Assembly: GCF_040954835.1 (NCBI RefSeq)
Contig: NC_090709.1
Coordinates: 40,156,975 to 40,220,974 of the forward strand
Direction: 5' to 3'
DNA from: Lepisosteus oculatus
Lineage: Eukaryota > Chordata > Actinopteri > Semionotiformes > Lepisosteidae
DNA: 64,000 nucleotides
Below are positions 18,896 to 30,970 of the stretch, piece after piece. The notes beneath the pieces were generated by a model that was not told the origin of the DNA, searched no databases, and was given only the letters and a program-made list of their open reading frames with translations. A program made the position numbers and the translations under genes. The number at the start of each line of letters is the position of its first letter. The first letter of the stretch is position 1.

Positions 18896-18959
18896 GACTA
18901 GAAGACCTGGGAGAAGCTGTTAAACTGTAACTAGAATCTGCCTGAAATCGTTACACCAG

Positions 18960-19400
18960 AAATCTAAATCCCGGATTTTGTAAACGAGACACCTGCCGCG
19001 ATAACTGACGCTCCTGATATTTTCACATGTCAAACGTCAGAGAGAAACGCCTCTATAAGAACACGGAAGTCAGGCTCGCCAGCACGTGGTCTGTCACACG
19101 ATGCCCCCCAGTGGCTGTAAATGTTTTTACCATGTGAGTTTTGATTTCAAATTTTGGCTGGTTGAAAAAGCTCTTTGTCTTTGTTCCGCAATGAAATCGC
19201 GTGGAATTGCAACCGGGGGTCGCCGTGGGCACTGGGTGGCCGCAGCTTCAGGCGTGTCCCAGGGGCCCCGAGGAAACGCACCCACTTCCACGCGTGGTTC
19301 ACGCGTGGCTCAGGCGGGGAACACTGGCGATCGGAACCGCGTGGCCGTTCCATGCGCTTTCGCGGAAGACTAAACGAAACCGCGCCAGCCTGCACAGGGT
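18960..19400. promoter_or_regulatory. CpG-rich region upstream of gene B
   Basis: CpG density rises (gcgtggaattgcaaccgggg, acgcgtggttcacgcgtggc, gcgtggccgttccatgcgct). No TATA box at a clear position. A + strand gene was not recognised. This is a possible CpG-type promoter, by composition only. Confidence 0.3.
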
Positions 19401-19411
19401 TTTATTTCCAA

Positions 19412-19515
19412 TCCAATTCAAGGTGCTTTATTAGCGTGACCGATGGGTACAATCAGCGTTGCCAAAGCCAATAAAAATAATAAAATTAACATGAAACGAA
19501 ACTAAAAACACATTA
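19412..19515 (-). mobile_element. Dispersed repeat end, - orientation
   Basis: The sequence caattcaaggtgctttatt, then gtgaccgatgggtacaatca, matches 5052-5165 closely and 3040-3155 in reverse. Confidence 0.6.
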
Positions 19516-19589
19516 AAAGCTACAGATATATTACAGACATTTACAACAAAGACATATCCTAAAATATTGACATGTACTGTAGACAGATG

Positions 19590-19760
19590 GAGCATTACTG
19601 GGAGACAGGCTCACTGTTCCTCAGGCTGGGACAGGAGATCACACACTGGGCTGCCAGTTCAGCGGAGTTCCCTCCTCCCTCTCCCAGTAGGATCGGGACC
19701 CGCTGGGATTCTGGCAGGTGTGGGAACTCTGGGACGAGATTTCTGAATTCGGGGAAGAAT
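19590..19760. repeat. Single-copy version of the 66-bp unit with its flank
   Basis: One copy of gagacaggctcactgttcct, caggctgggacaggagatca plus the flank ccctcctccctctcccagta matches the end of the array at 10548-11320. It shows the unexpanded state. Confidence 0.75.
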
Positions 19761-20184
19761 GTTTCTCTAATCCCAGAGTATCTCTCTCGCAGTCACAGTT
19801 TTTCTCTCTGTCTCTCTCCACAGCTGCGGGTTCGTGAGACACACACACACACACGCGCGTTCGGGCGACCCCCAAACACTCACCTGCCCGGATCACGCAG
19901 CTCCTTCTCCACCCCACCCGAGCGCCCACCCCCGCACCGATACCCCTCCAGCGGGCCGTGTGTGTCCGGCGCAGGAACAGAACTAAGACTGAGGAAGTTT
20001 CCACATGTCTGGCGTTTAGATATTTATAGTTGATCCGCACTCTCTCACTCTCTCTCACTCTCACTAGACTCTTTCGTTCTGACGAGGCGGGAGGAAATGA
20101 AAATATGAGGAAATGAAATCCGGATCAGAGAGCGGGAAAAAAGCGCTGACGGAGCACCAGTGGGCGGAGGGGAGAGAGAGAGAG

Positions 20185-20350
20185 AGACACCCCCCGGTCC
20201 CTGGATTCACTGGAGTGCGGGAGGAAACCGGCGCACCCCCCCGGAAGGAGCCCACTCGAACATGCAGCGAGAACATGCAGACTCCACACAGACAGCACCC
20301 CGGGTCCGGGATTGGACCCAGCGACCCAGCAACCCCTGCAGTGCAACTGT
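20185..20350 (-). mobile_element. SINE fragment (tRNA-related, V-SINE-like)
   Basis: Read on the - strand it contains gtctgtgtggagtctgcatg and ggtttcctcccgcactccag-type motifs, as in the SINE at 16130-17010. A box-B-like ggtccaatcccggacc lies at about 20305-20320. Confidence 0.6.
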
Positions 20351-20559
20351 GACTCCTGCTGCTGCAGTTCATTGATCTATTTCCATACTGCCTGCAGCAG
20401 AAGAGAGGCACAGCCAGACTGCAGTCAGACTGCGGCTCCTTCAGCTCATCCCCCGCCCGGGCTACACGGACACAGCTGTCACTGTATTGGGCACAACTGG
20501 ACCACTGGGACACTGGGACTGCACTGTATTGGGCACAACTGGACCACTGGGACACCATG

Positions 20560-20782
20560 GACTGCACACAGCCTGGACACATCGCAGCTCTGTGTAGACT
20601 GACCCCTGTCTGAGCTTCTCTTGTTCCATTTCTACCGCACTGTTCTCTACTATTACAGTCTGTCACCTTATTTTTGTAACCTGGAGCTCGCAGAAAAGAC
20701 ATTTCGTTGCCGGCAACCACTGCTGCACGCTGTCTTGCCGTGCCTTTGAGAAATAAACTTTGATTGATTGATTGTTTTTCCG
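20560..20782 (+). mobile_element. LINE 3' end with (TTGA)n tail
   Basis: The sequence ends in aataaactttgattgattga ttg, preceded by a typical 3' UTR with cagaaaagacatttcgttgc. A short tandem tail after a conserved end is the usual finish of CR1/L2/Rex-type LINEs. Only the 3' end is present. Confidence 0.6.
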
Positions 20783-20984
20783 CCATGAATATTATTCAGT
20801 ATTTATACAGGTTTGAATACCGTGTGGTGGAGAAAAAAAGCACGTGTGTATTATTTTATTGTTGTTTCTCACTACGGCTGCTCCTACAGAGGCTTATTTG
20901 AATGTTTACAGTTTGAAAAGGGGCGATTTGACACTTTTTTTTTACTTTTCTGTGTTTCCTCACAAGTTACTCGAGTTCTTACGA

Positions 20985-21180
20985 GAACAGGGTTTAAACA
21001 CATAAACCAGGCATGCGCGCTATGGGGGGGCGGGTTTAAGGTTCTGATTGGTCAGAAGTCGCTGGGAATGACAGAGACCTCAACCTATCAGAGGAGCTGT
21101 TCCCACAGCCGGGCTATTTGAACCGGTGGGAGGGGTGAGTCGTCATCTTGGCTGCAACTTGTGTTCAAGCAGACAGGTGC
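20985..21180 (+). promoter_or_regulatory. Candidate promoter and untranslated first exon, + strand
   Basis: A GC box (gggggggcggg, about 21025), an inverted CCAAT (ctGATTGGtcag, about 21041) and a YY1-like cgtcatcttggctgc (about 21141) lie in order. A donor-like AGACAG-GTGCTT follows at about 21175. It points into the left arm of the inverted duplication. No downstream coding exon could be attached. Confidence 0.35.
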
Positions 21181-22450
21181 TTCACTTGTCCTGCAATCAA
21201 AGGCGTTTTTATGTAGCTCAGCAAACATTTGCTTTTGCCGTTGCATTTTGCTGGAAAGCCGATAGATTATCGACGTGCTTTGTCGTCTTTTAAACTGTTC
21301 TAAACGAGAGGTGAATATTTTTAATGGGAAAGAAATGTTCGTGTTGCTGTGTGTTGATGTATCTGGTTGCAGAACACAGTTCTGAGGAGTTGGGCTCGTC
21401 TGGTGTTTTGTGATGTGTAGTCCGTGGTGTGGCGTTTTGTGGTTTTTATATTTATAAATATTTATCATTCCGTTGTGCAGTTTGTATCTGAAGTGTTTTG
21501 GCAAACGTTGCGCTGTTGACTCGTTTATTATACAATAGTTGCACTGCGGTGAAAACACACATTATGTTCGTCTTTAGTGAGTTATCGGACCTCACCTGCG
21601 CTTGCCGTATTTTGCAAAACAGTTAATTTATTTGGAAACGGAGAAGTGAAGCGTTGTTAGCAAATACACACGTGTTGTCGGATGTGTGTACTATGTGCTG
21701 TACAGTGTGTGTCTGTACTTCTTGACAAAGGGATAGGCACTTTCTGATGCTTGAGCTTGGGTCCGTGTTATAAACAACATCCATTTTGGGGGGGTTCAGT
21801 TTAAATTTTTGTCTTGGATAAACTAGGGCTTTAATATTACCGTTCAAAGATAATTCAAGCTACAAGTAAAGTATTTTTGTTGTAAAATGACATTTTCAAA
21901 CCTGGATATAACGACACCGACCCACAAAAACCACGCAATGCCCTTATAATAGAAACTATTTGTGTGCAGCATTAATTAGCAACAGATGCCCCCAGCTGCT
22001 CTTAAAGTCATCATTTAAAAAAGGCCTGAACTTGACCGGGTGCTTCACTTTTACTGCAATAAAAAGCGTTTTTCTCCAAGGTAAGGGGAAAAAGTTATGT
22101 AACTTCACAAACATTTGCTTTTGTCATTGCGTTTTGCTGGAAAAACGATAAATTATCACCGTGCTTCGTCGTCTTTTAAACTGTTCTCAACGCGAGGTGA
22201 ATATTTGTAATGGGGAAAAAGGATCATTTGCTTTTTGCTGATTGGTTACAAAGCACAGTTCTGGAAAGTTCAGGTTGTGTTGTGTTGTGGTTTAGCTGGT
22301 GTGTGTATATATATTATTCACCCGTTGTGCAGTTTCTATCTGAAGTGTTTTTGTTAACGTTGCACTGTTGACTCGTTTATTACAAAATAGTTTCACTGCT
22401 GGAAAAACAAACAAAACATTAAATAGCGGAAGATGCACACAGCTGCTCTT
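21175..22450. repeat. Diverged tandem duplication, offset about 860 bp
   Basis: The block aacatttgcttttg-c-ttgc, ttttgctggaa, cgatagattatc, gtgctt-gtcgtcttttaaac, gaggtgaatattt, then cgttgtgcagttt-tatctga, tgttgactcgtttatta occurs at about 21220-21545 and again at about 22105-22400. Both copies follow a gcttcact-tt-ctgcaat start. No coding frame is shared. Confidence 0.7.
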
Positions 22451-23000
22451 AGTCATTAATAAAACAGGTCTGTGACATTATTTCTTTCAAAGACCGTATT
22501 GGTGTTATCCGTGCTGGCATAATGCGAATAGTTCATGATATAAAAACAACCGGAAGATGAAAGCAGTAGATTGTTTTACTTTGTGTTGCGTTTGTAAATT
22601 CCTTCACTGTTAAAGAAAAAACATGTATTCAGAGGCAGCTACATTACACCCTCTCAAAAAAACAGGTTTTTCTGATGCACATTAACATGAGTGAGAGTCA
22701 GAGAGACTGTTCTCAGTTCTGTTTCTGTCTTGAGTCATTTTCACTCCACAGCTTCTCCCTGAAAACTGAGTCCTGCTGGTTTGTTTTACAGGCTTCTCTT
22801 ATAAATTAACACCTAGACTGTAACTATGTGCTGTTTCTTAATACTTTATAGGAAAATCTCATCATTTGCAATATAGTGGAGTATGTTTGCTAGCAAGATA
22901 TCAACGACTTTCAGTCAGAACCAGTGTTTTCTGTACACCAGGTGGAGTTTTGCACGAATGTCGGTTATTGTGCGAGACGTCGGTGTGAAATGGCGAGTGT
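22450..23000. other. No gene seen
   Basis: AT-rich unique-looking sequence between the duplicated promoter-proximal block and the outer edge of the left arm. No exon or element recognised. Confidence 0.4.
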
Positions 23001-23349
23001 GGAGTGACCAGGGCAGGTTGGGGTTCTAGTGATGGATTGGGGTGCACCTGCGAGCAGTGGGCTGGTGAGGACTGTCTGTGGGCTCATGTGGTCGTGTCTG
23101 TGGACGGGTGTCTCAGAGGGGCCTTCCAGCAGGTTCTCAGGAAGCTCTTCAGGAAGAGAGCCGGCAGAGGTCTGAAGTGGATCTCCTGGACTCGCCCCTG
23201 ACCGGTCTGCTCCCAGTCCTGGCCTGGACTCTGGGATTCGCTGTGGGAGCTGAGTCTTGGGTCAGGAGTCGATGCTGACTCACACACTGAGAGACAGACA
23301 GGCGCCACCCCAACCCTGCTCCACCTACACACAAACACACACAGAGTCC

Positions 23350-23900
23350 TACACAATTGCAAACTGGGTTTGGGAAGCTCCAGGACGGGTGGGGAGGGAC
23401 TGGGAATGTGGGGGCTGCTCCCCCTGATGATAGGAAATGGGACCAGGCAGCCAGGACTGGAGAGGGTGCCTCCAAACCTGCAGGTAGAGGACAGGGGGAC
23501 AGGGGACCCCCCCCATCAGCCAGGCAGGTGAGTGTAGAGCAGGTGAGTCTCTCCTTCACTGGGTTTCCCTCACAGGTGATGCTGGTCTTCATCGATCCTG
23601 CAGGGATGTGATCGGTCCAATCTGGGATTGACACACTCCGAGGGGGCAGAGCAGGAGTCGTCTCGGGGAGACGGACAGGCTGTCCCGACTGCCTTCCTCC
23701 TCCTCTTCTCTGCCTGCTGGAGCCTGTGAGGAAGAGGAGGATGACGAAGAGCTACTGATGACCCTGGTCCAGGTGGAGAGGGGATCTCCTTCCTTTTGTT
23801 GGGGTGGCGGAGGGTGACCCTCAGGGTGGTGTCCTGACCTGCTGTCTCTCCCTCAAGATCCTGGTCAGACTGCTGCCTCTAGACTCATGAAACATCATAG
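23350..23900. repeat. Arm repeat unit U, outer left copy (partial)
   Basis: It shares ggggagggactgggaatgtg, ggggctgc, tctccttcactgg and the acidic-frame block (gaggatgacgaagagct) with 51400-51960 on the other strand. On the + strand the block encodes an acidic stretch (EEDDEEL), preserved in the copies at 26650 and 51540, but no splice-bounded exon could be closed. Confidence 0.6.
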
Positions 23901-23929
23901 TCACTGCACTGGGTTTTTAATATAATAAT

Positions 23930-25250
23930 CGCTGCACTGTTTTCATGCCGAAGGACAGTCACTGTACTGTGTGTTCACTGTAATAATCACTGTACTGTTC
24001 ACTAATAATCACCATACTGTGTGTTCACTGTAATAATGACTGAACTCTGTTTTCATTGTGAGGGACAATCACTAATCGGTTTTTACTGTAATAATCGCTG
24101 TACTGGGTGTTCACTGTAATCATCACTACACTGGGTATTATTAATCACTGTACTGGGTGTTCAGTATAATAACTACTGGGTGTTCACTTCAGTAATCACT
24201 GCACTGAGTATTAATAGTCACTGTACTGGGTGTTCGGTATAATAACTGTAATGGGTGTTCACTGTAATCATCACTGCACTGGGTATTAATAATCACTGTA
24301 CTGTGTGTTCACCATAAACATCACTGTGCTGAGTATTAATAATCACTGTGCTGTTTATTTAATATAATAATCACTGAACTCTGTTTTCATAATGAGGGAC
24401 ACTCCCTATACTGTGTGTTCACTGTAATAATCACTGAACTCTGTTTTCATTGTGAGGGACAATCACTGTACTGGGTTTTTACTGTAATAATCACCATACT
24501 GTGTCTTCAGTATAATAATCACTGTGCTGGGCGTTCAGTATAATAACTACTGGGTGTTCACTTCAGTAATCACTGCACTGAGTATTAATAGTCACTGTAC
24601 TGGGTGTTCAGTATAATAACTGTACTGGGTGTTCACTGTAATCATCACTGCACTGGGTATTAATAATCACTGTACTGTGTGTTCACCATAAACATCACTG
24701 CACTGTTTATTTAATATAATAATCACTGAACTCTGTTTTCATTGTGAGGGACAATCACTGTACTGGGGGTTTACTGTAATTACCATACTGGGTATTCAGT
24801 ATAATCACTGCACTGTTAATATACTCACTGTACTTTGTGTTCACTGTAATGATCACTGAACTCTGTTTTCATTGTGAGGGAGAATCACTGTACTGGGTTT
24901 TTACTGTAATCACCATACTGGGTATTCAGTATAATTGCTTTATTGGGTAATTGATGTTATAGTAACTACTCCATTTTCACTGACAGTTGCTGTACTGGGT
25001 ATTTACTGTAAAATACTGTAAAAATCACTGTACCAGGTGTTCAGTATAATAAAAACTAGTGGGTGTTCACTATGACAGGCAAACACTGTGCTTGGTATTC
25101 ACTGTAATCATCACTGCACTGGGTGTTCAGTATAATAACTACTGGGTGTTCACTGTTATAATCACTGCACTGGGTATTAATTGTCACTGTACTGGGTGTT
25201 CAGAGTGCTGTCTGTTAATCACTGTACAGATCAGTCCTGTTTTTCAGTTG
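23930..25250. repeat. Degenerate satellite, unit about 25-30 bp
   Basis: Variants of aatcactgtactgggtgttc, agtataataat run through the region. A few blocks of about 340 bp repeat at higher order (the passage at 24110-24370 resembles 24520-24780). The mirror region in the right arm is 52600-53590. Non-coding. Confidence 0.85.
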
Positions 25251-25700
25251 TAGGTGGGCTCCTGAAAAGACTGCTGAGCCCAGAAGCAGGAGTGGGATTA
25301 GAGAGGAGGGACAGGTGAGGGGAGCTGTTTAAATCACCTGTGTGAGGCTGTCGGGGGCTGTGGGGCAGGGAGACACGGGGCTGTAGGAGGCTGTGGCGCA
25401 GGGGAGACACTGGGGAGGCTGTGGGGCAGGGGGACACTGGGAGGACGAGCTCAGTGTTGTTCCCATGCTGGTACCTCTCACTCATCCCCGCTGCAGCTCT
25501 GTGTGTGATTCACAGGACAGAAGTGTGGAGCTCACAGAGCAGAGGAAGTCAGAAACTCCTGCTGGAGCATCTGACTCAATATTCTGTACAAACAGGCAGA
25601 GAAACGACATTGGGCCTTTTTCTTGGATAGGAACTGTGCAATTCAGTCATCTGTTTCTTCTTGATTTTGTGCTGTTTATTTGGAGAAATTGTCTTTAACA
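25250..25700. other. G-rich short repeats, no gene
   Basis: Repeated gctgtggggcaggg-gacac motifs at about 25345-25445. I see no counterpart in the right arm and no gene. Confidence 0.4.
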
Positions 25701-25974
25701 GTGTTTTTTGTGATTAGTTTTACTACAGATTCACTGTACTGGGTATTCACATTAATGGTCAGTCACTTCTACAGTCTCTTGAATATTTACTGGAAACTCA
25801 CTGCAGTGGTTAGTCACTTTGACCGATTCACTAAGAAATAACCTCTGTACTGCACATTCACAAACTAGTAAGTTTCTTACCTCAATAATTACGACTTGCA
25901 TTTTCACTGTTAGTAGTTCAACACTAAACCAGTGTTTTTCCTGAATATTCACTCCACTGCTGGTCCCAGTCTGG

Positions 25975-26640
25975 CGAGAGCAGGAGGACTGGGGGTACCA
26001 CTGGAATCCTGAAAGAGGAAAAGTCAAGAGGGAGGACAGACACCCCGACATTGGAGCTCTCTCCCAGTCGGACACCAGGAGCCCTGACGCCCTCATCCTC
26101 CCCCATCGGCTCCATCTCTCCGGTCGTCTCGTCTGGACGTCGGGCTCCAGGATCTCAGGGAAGGTTCCCTCCTCCCAGCCCGGCTCAGGCCTGAGGAGTC
26201 TGGAAGATCTGGGAGAAGCCAACAGGAAGAAACTCCTCCTGGACCTCGACTCTGGGAGGAGCCCAGCGCCTGGACCCCCGCCCCGGAGACTCGGGCTGGC
26301 CAGGAGGAGGAGGAGGAGCCCAGGGGTGTCAGAACCTCTGAATGAGGTGAGGAAGGGGAGAGAGAGCCTGTGGACAACACCTGTGTTTCTCCAGGACGGG
26401 TCTCCAGAACAGCAGCCCTGGACCGGAGCAGTCGGGACTCGGTGGAGCACAGGCTGCCTTCAGGCCTGTTTATTCCCACCAGGAGCCAGGTCAGACCCTG
26501 TACCAGGCAGGAGAGGGCACCCCCAGACCTGCACAGGACAAGGGGTGTGTGACTGGTCGTACAAGATGGGACAGGGTACCCCCATAAGCAGAGGGTACAA
26601 GGTGCCAGACAGGTCGCTCCCTGCCCGCTTAAGCCTGTGA
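25975..26640. repeat. Arm repeat unit U, inner left copy
   Basis: Matches 52060-52480 and 55270-55560 in reverse orientation: gaataaacaggcctgaaggc, gcctgtgctccaccgag, gaggtccaggaggagtttct and tccagatcttccag-type blocks. All copies have frames open for 80-130 codons, rich in Ser/Pro/Arg, without a recognised domain. Confidence 0.7.
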
Positions 26641-26940
26641 GGGTGACGATGATGAAGAGCTGCAGATGCCCCTGGTCCAGGTGGAGAGCTGGACTCCTCC
26701 TGTCGGGGTGCCAGGGGGTGACCCTCAGGGCTGTGTCCTGACCTCCTGCTGTCTCTCGCCCACAAGGACCTGGTCAGTGTGCTGTTGACACTACACTCTC
26801 GAACCCGAGTCCAGCTCGAGCACAAGGTCAGGTTAGTCCTTTCACACCCAGGGCTGGAACCCACAACCCTACTAGTGAGAGGAGAACTGTTAATGCTCCA
26901 CCAGTATTGATATTGGTACATGATGAAATATTGTTCATTT
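26640..26940. repeat. Arm-conserved block with acidic frame
   Basis: The left (+) and right (-, 51240-51560) versions share gatgatgaagagctgcag, gggggtgaccctcagggctg, tgacactacactctcgaacc and accctactagtgagag. The conserved frame GDDDEELQ suggests a short acidic segment. Start, stop and splice sites cannot be fixed. Confidence 0.5.
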
Positions 26941-27339
26941 TAATTACCATTTATAATAGTCAAATTAATTCATTAGCAGCACCAGCATTAGAATCTAATT
27001 ATCGGTGCTGAATATGCACTACACCACCATCAGGAGCGGAAGAGTTCAGACGTCTCCGATTCATTAACTGGCTCCTCTGTGATTCTCAGGTGTAATATTA
27101 TTGTACTGTTGTCATTATGGTCTCCTGCGAGCTCATCTTGAGTGAAGGTTGGGCTCTGTCTGAGATGGCAGAGCCTTCAGACTCCTGAAACAGCTGCTCA
27201 GCCTACACCCCCGCCTCCTGCTCTCTGATGTCAACACCCACAAACCACGGGGTCAGGGGTCAAGGGTCAGGAGCGACTCCGGTACAGAGCAGATTTCCTG
27301 TTTTCCTTAATTTTCCAGCATGTCCAGAGGCTGACGTTG

Positions 27340-28340
27340 GGAAGACGGGTAGGAGGGGGCTGTTCCCAGCCGAGGGTGAGGGAGACGGAGCCTGAACACT
27401 GCAGCACAGGTTCTGAGCACAACGGCCTCTCTCCAGTCGGTAACGCCTGTCTGCTGTGCTCTCTGGTCCGGTGTGCTTTGTTACTCAGCTGTCTCTCCAG
27501 TCAGGTCCTGGAGGACTGAGGCTCTGTCTGCGAATCCAGGAATAATCCTGCGGTACCCACCCAGCAGTCCCAGGACTGAGCGGACTTGTCTGGGAGCGAG
27601 GCCGGGATCTCGTTGGCCCGGTGCTTGGACAGCCCAGTGGCCGGCGCCGTGCTCCAGGTGGACCGAACCGCTCCCTTCCCGCCCGGTCCTGCTCGGTGGG
27701 TCCCCCCCTTGAGGGACGTCTCGGTCGTTGCAGGCGCTCGGTCCAGGAGGGGGCGGTAGATGATGACATCATCACCATGCGCCCCTGGGAGGAAGTCTCC
27801 GCGGCCCCCTGGGGTCCAGAAGGCAGAGAGTTAACTGGAAGCAGACGTCCGGGCGTTTGGAGAGCAGCTGAGGCTTCAGAAGGTCAGTTCGTGTCGCAGT
27901 GTTCTTGCCAGAGGTCTGGTGGGCTGATCTGTGTGACTGTTCCTCGCCTCCCCAGTATGTCATCTGCCCGGGGCGCCTGCAGGTGTCGGGGGTCAAGTCC
28001 CCACAGAGTCTCGAACCTCCATCTCGCCTTCGTCGGGTCCAGAGCTCCGGGTTCTGCCCTGCTGGCTCACCGGTGGGGCTCGGTTCGGTCCAGTTTCACC
28101 AGGGTGTCTCGTTCTTCTTTCAGCTGCCTGGTCTGGACGGGCCGGCGCCCCTCGAGTCGGGTTTCAGGCCGGTCCCGTCTCCGTCGGCTCGATAACGCTG
28201 TGGTCTCGCCGCCCTCCCTCCTGACCAGTCCCAGAACGGAGCGGGAGAGGAGACGCTGGTCAGGTCCGGTCGTTGGTCTGTCCTCGGCTACATCCTTAGG
28301 AAGCTGGTCTGTCGGCACATAACTCTTTTATATAGCGCCT
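27340..28340 (-). pseudogene. Decayed Ty3/gypsy retroelement, reverse transcriptase region
   Basis: On the - strand, split over several frames, are the landmarks of a Ty3/gypsy pol: PRADDIL followed by a decayed LDL-x-x-W stretch (27950-27975), a DDVIIY catalytic-motif relic (27754-27777, with the preceding tyrosine lost), and QVRSVLGLLGGYRR plus ASVLQDLTG (27510-27592), which is the conserved junction between reverse transcriptase and RNase H. Frameshifts and stops separate them, and RNase H and integrase are not seen beyond 27340. The element is GC- and CpG-rich compared with its surroundings, and it lies only in the left arm. Confidence 0.7.
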
Positions 28341-29155
28341 TGATGGACCCTCCACTCAGAGCTCTTCCCAGGTCATGGGGATCCCCTCCACCCCCACCAG
28401 TACTCTCGCCACACAGCAGCTCCCAGTGGGGAGGAGAGCAGAGGGATGGAGCCAGTTCAGAGATGGGGCAGTGCAGTGGCTCTGTGCCTCAGAGGGACCC
28501 CCTGTCCGGGAGTGAGGGTGCGCTGCTCGGGCACGGCTCGTCCCTCGTCTTCAAGATGTCACTGGGAGACGCTCGGCTATTCCTCCTCTCCTGCCTCTCT
28601 TCCTGCAGACGGGGGGAAGCCTGGGGATCCCCGAAGGACCCTTCCAGGGGCGAACGTCGACCCCAGCACCCAGAGGTCCCGATCGGATCCCCGTCTCGGA
28701 CACGCGCTTCCGAAGCCGGCTCTTCGGAGTCTGACTGACCCGTCTGACCAGGCCGCCGGTCTCCGGGTGGGAAGGAGACGGATTCCCGGCGGGGTCTAGA
28801 CTGGCCCCAGTGGTCTGGGAGTGGAACCAGTTCCCTGGTCTGTTCCAGTGTCAGGTGGACAGTGTGTTCATGGTCAGACGGGTCTTTGTGTTTCTTCCAG
28901 GGGAAGACTTCAGGACCCTGAGTGGCGTGTTCACGGACGGCTCCCTGTCCTGCTCCTCTCCCTGTCCCCCCTGTCCCCCTGCTGCTCGGTGCCGCCGGTG
29001 AGCTGGCACGCTGGACAGGACCTGCGGCTCTGACTGGTACCCCTGGAGTGGCCAGGCCAGTGACGGCGTCCATCGGTTCGGGCCCTGGGTTCGTGTCTGG
29101 CCCTGGTTCTGGCCGGTCCAGTGTGTGTCCCGTCTTCACACACACACACCTGGGT
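28340..29155 (-). pseudogene. Probable continuation of the gypsy relic (protease/linker region)
   Basis: A 218-codon open frame on the - strand (28489-29145) with Arg/Pro/Ser-rich composition lies between the polymerase landmarks and the gag-like part. A dispersed AGCTCTTCCCAGG-type repeat is inserted at its 3' side (28320-28450). No protease active-site motif is certain. Assigned by position only. Confidence 0.35.
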
Positions 29156-29400
29156 TAGAGGGGAGCTACAGCGCTGTTTTAATTTCAGGGTGAGAGAGAA
29201 TCAGCATTGATCAGGGCGTTGCAAACCACGGCACGAGTCAAATGTGCACTTGGACTTGGGAAACCTCCTGTTGGCGTCACAGAATAGACCGAAATTCCAG
29301 GTACGTGCGGCGCTGTGTTCTGTAGTTCAGGACGAGGCAGAGGAGAAGTGACCCTATGACACTGTGAACAAGCAGGCCTGCTTTAATTCAATAGAAAGAT
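29155..29400. mobile_element. Dispersed element shared with 8485-8730
   Basis: Same ordered blocks as at 8485-8730 (ggggagct-cag, gcaaaccac, gttcaggacgaggc, agcaggc). It interrupts the gypsy-like region. Confidence 0.4.
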
Positions 29401-29867
29401 GACTCTCCGTTTCAAGATGGGTTTTGCCCACAAATACTCCTTGTGAACTCTGCACGTAGATCACGTCTCTGCGGTGAAGTATCTGCTGCACAATCGGTGC
29501 TCATTCGCTCATCACTGTGACTAGTGAGCAGGAAGGGCAGCTCCACATCGCGATGCCTGGGAACTCTTGCCCGAGGCCAGAGCAGGCGTTTCCAACCAAG
29601 TGGCGACACTTCAGTACTGTCAGGAAATTCACAATTCGGTGCCTAATTTGGAACGTGTCAACTTTTGCAAAACTCAAATTTTTTGGGGGGAGATTTAACA
29701 ACTGGGTTGAGAAATTGGGACTGCAGTTCATCTTGAAACAAGCTGTTGTGTTCGTTTTCTGTGTGATGAAGCCAGTCGCCCTTCACCACGGAGTCTTCCT
29801 CGGCCTCCACAGCCCCTGCTCCCAGTATGTCTCCGCGGGAGAGGCGGTCCGGGCGGGAAGGACCGGT

Positions 29868-30000
29868 CTGTCTCCTCCGGCCCAGTCGCTCCGCTCCCCT
29901 GGGCACAGGCACGGTACTGGTCTCCTCCGGCCCAGTCGCTCTGCTCCCCTGGGCGCGGGCACGGTACTGGTCTCCTCCGGCCCAGTCGCTCTGCTCTTCT
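29868..30000. repeat. Tandem repeat, about 54 bp, 3 copies
   Basis: The unit ctcctccggcccagtcgctc, tgctcccctgggc-c, ggcacggtactggt occurs three times inside the gypsy-like interval. Confidence 0.8.
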
Positions 30001-30970
30001 CTCTCTGCGCCTTGTCCTGTCTCCGGGGTCTCAATCGCCCGCAGCACAGGGAGGGAGTTCGCCTCGGACCACTCTCTCGCTGCGCCGGACCCCCAGCTGG
30101 GCGCGAGGCCTGGGGGTAACGCTCGCTCGGTGTGGATATCGGGCTCCGGTCTGGGGTCACTGACCTGGTCTCCTGGCCTGGGAGGGTTCTAAACTGGACC
30201 CCAGAGAAACAGCTGAGAGCCCTGGACATCATCAAGAACAGCCCCCGGGCCCCAAGCAGACCCTTCAGACCCCATTCAGGGCTGGACATGAACATGGCTG
30301 GACTCAGGCGATATAAACCTCTGGAAAGCTGTTCCAGTTCAGGGCTCTGTGGGAAGTGCACCTCGTGTGCGTCTCCTCTGTTCTCCACCGTTGTCGTTCC
30401 AGTCGACCTCATCTCGAACCCTCACGGGACTGTGCTGGGACTCCTCTCATCCCGACTCCTGGGAGCTCGTATCGGGATCTTGTGAGGAGTCCACCAGGAT
30501 GGGTTCGGTGACTCCTCAGTACTACCCACGGCCAGCCTCGAGCTGGGTCCCTCGGTTCTGACGGTCCTGTCTGCTTCAGGGTCTTCCTCCTGATCTCCAT
30601 GACCGCAGCGCAGGTCTTCCCAGCGGCTGTGTGCTGTCGGATCTTCCCACAGTCGTCACTGGGAGGAGACCCTCCCTGGAGTTAGAGGATCGCTGGTGTC
30701 ACCTGGGTGAGTCAGGTGTGGGACGTACAGTATCGGAGTACCTTTCTCTGGGGGGACGGGAGACACACTGGGGGTCTTTCAGTGTCCCTTCTGTCCACAT
30801 CCAAAGCACACAGGCGCTGTTTCCTTGTTTTCAGGGCCACTGTGGTCTGCAGAGAGCTGCCCTTCTCCTCTACACTCTACAGAGCGGGTTACCGAGCCCG
30901 GGAGCTGTCCAGGTCTGAGGTCAGTGGGCAGACAGTGGGAAGATGGAGGTGGGATACTCTCTGCTGTCCA
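30000..30970 (-). pseudogene. Gypsy relic, gag-like part with zinc-knuckle remnant
   Basis: On the - strand at about 30788-30815 the frame reads CFGCGQKGH, the first half of a CCHC zinc knuckle (C-x2-C-x4-H), followed by a stop or frameshift before the last cysteine. That is what is expected at the end of a retroelement gag. With the reverse transcriptase further along the same strand, the order gag then pol is correct for one element. Many stops elsewhere. No terminal repeats could be defined. Confidence 0.5.
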
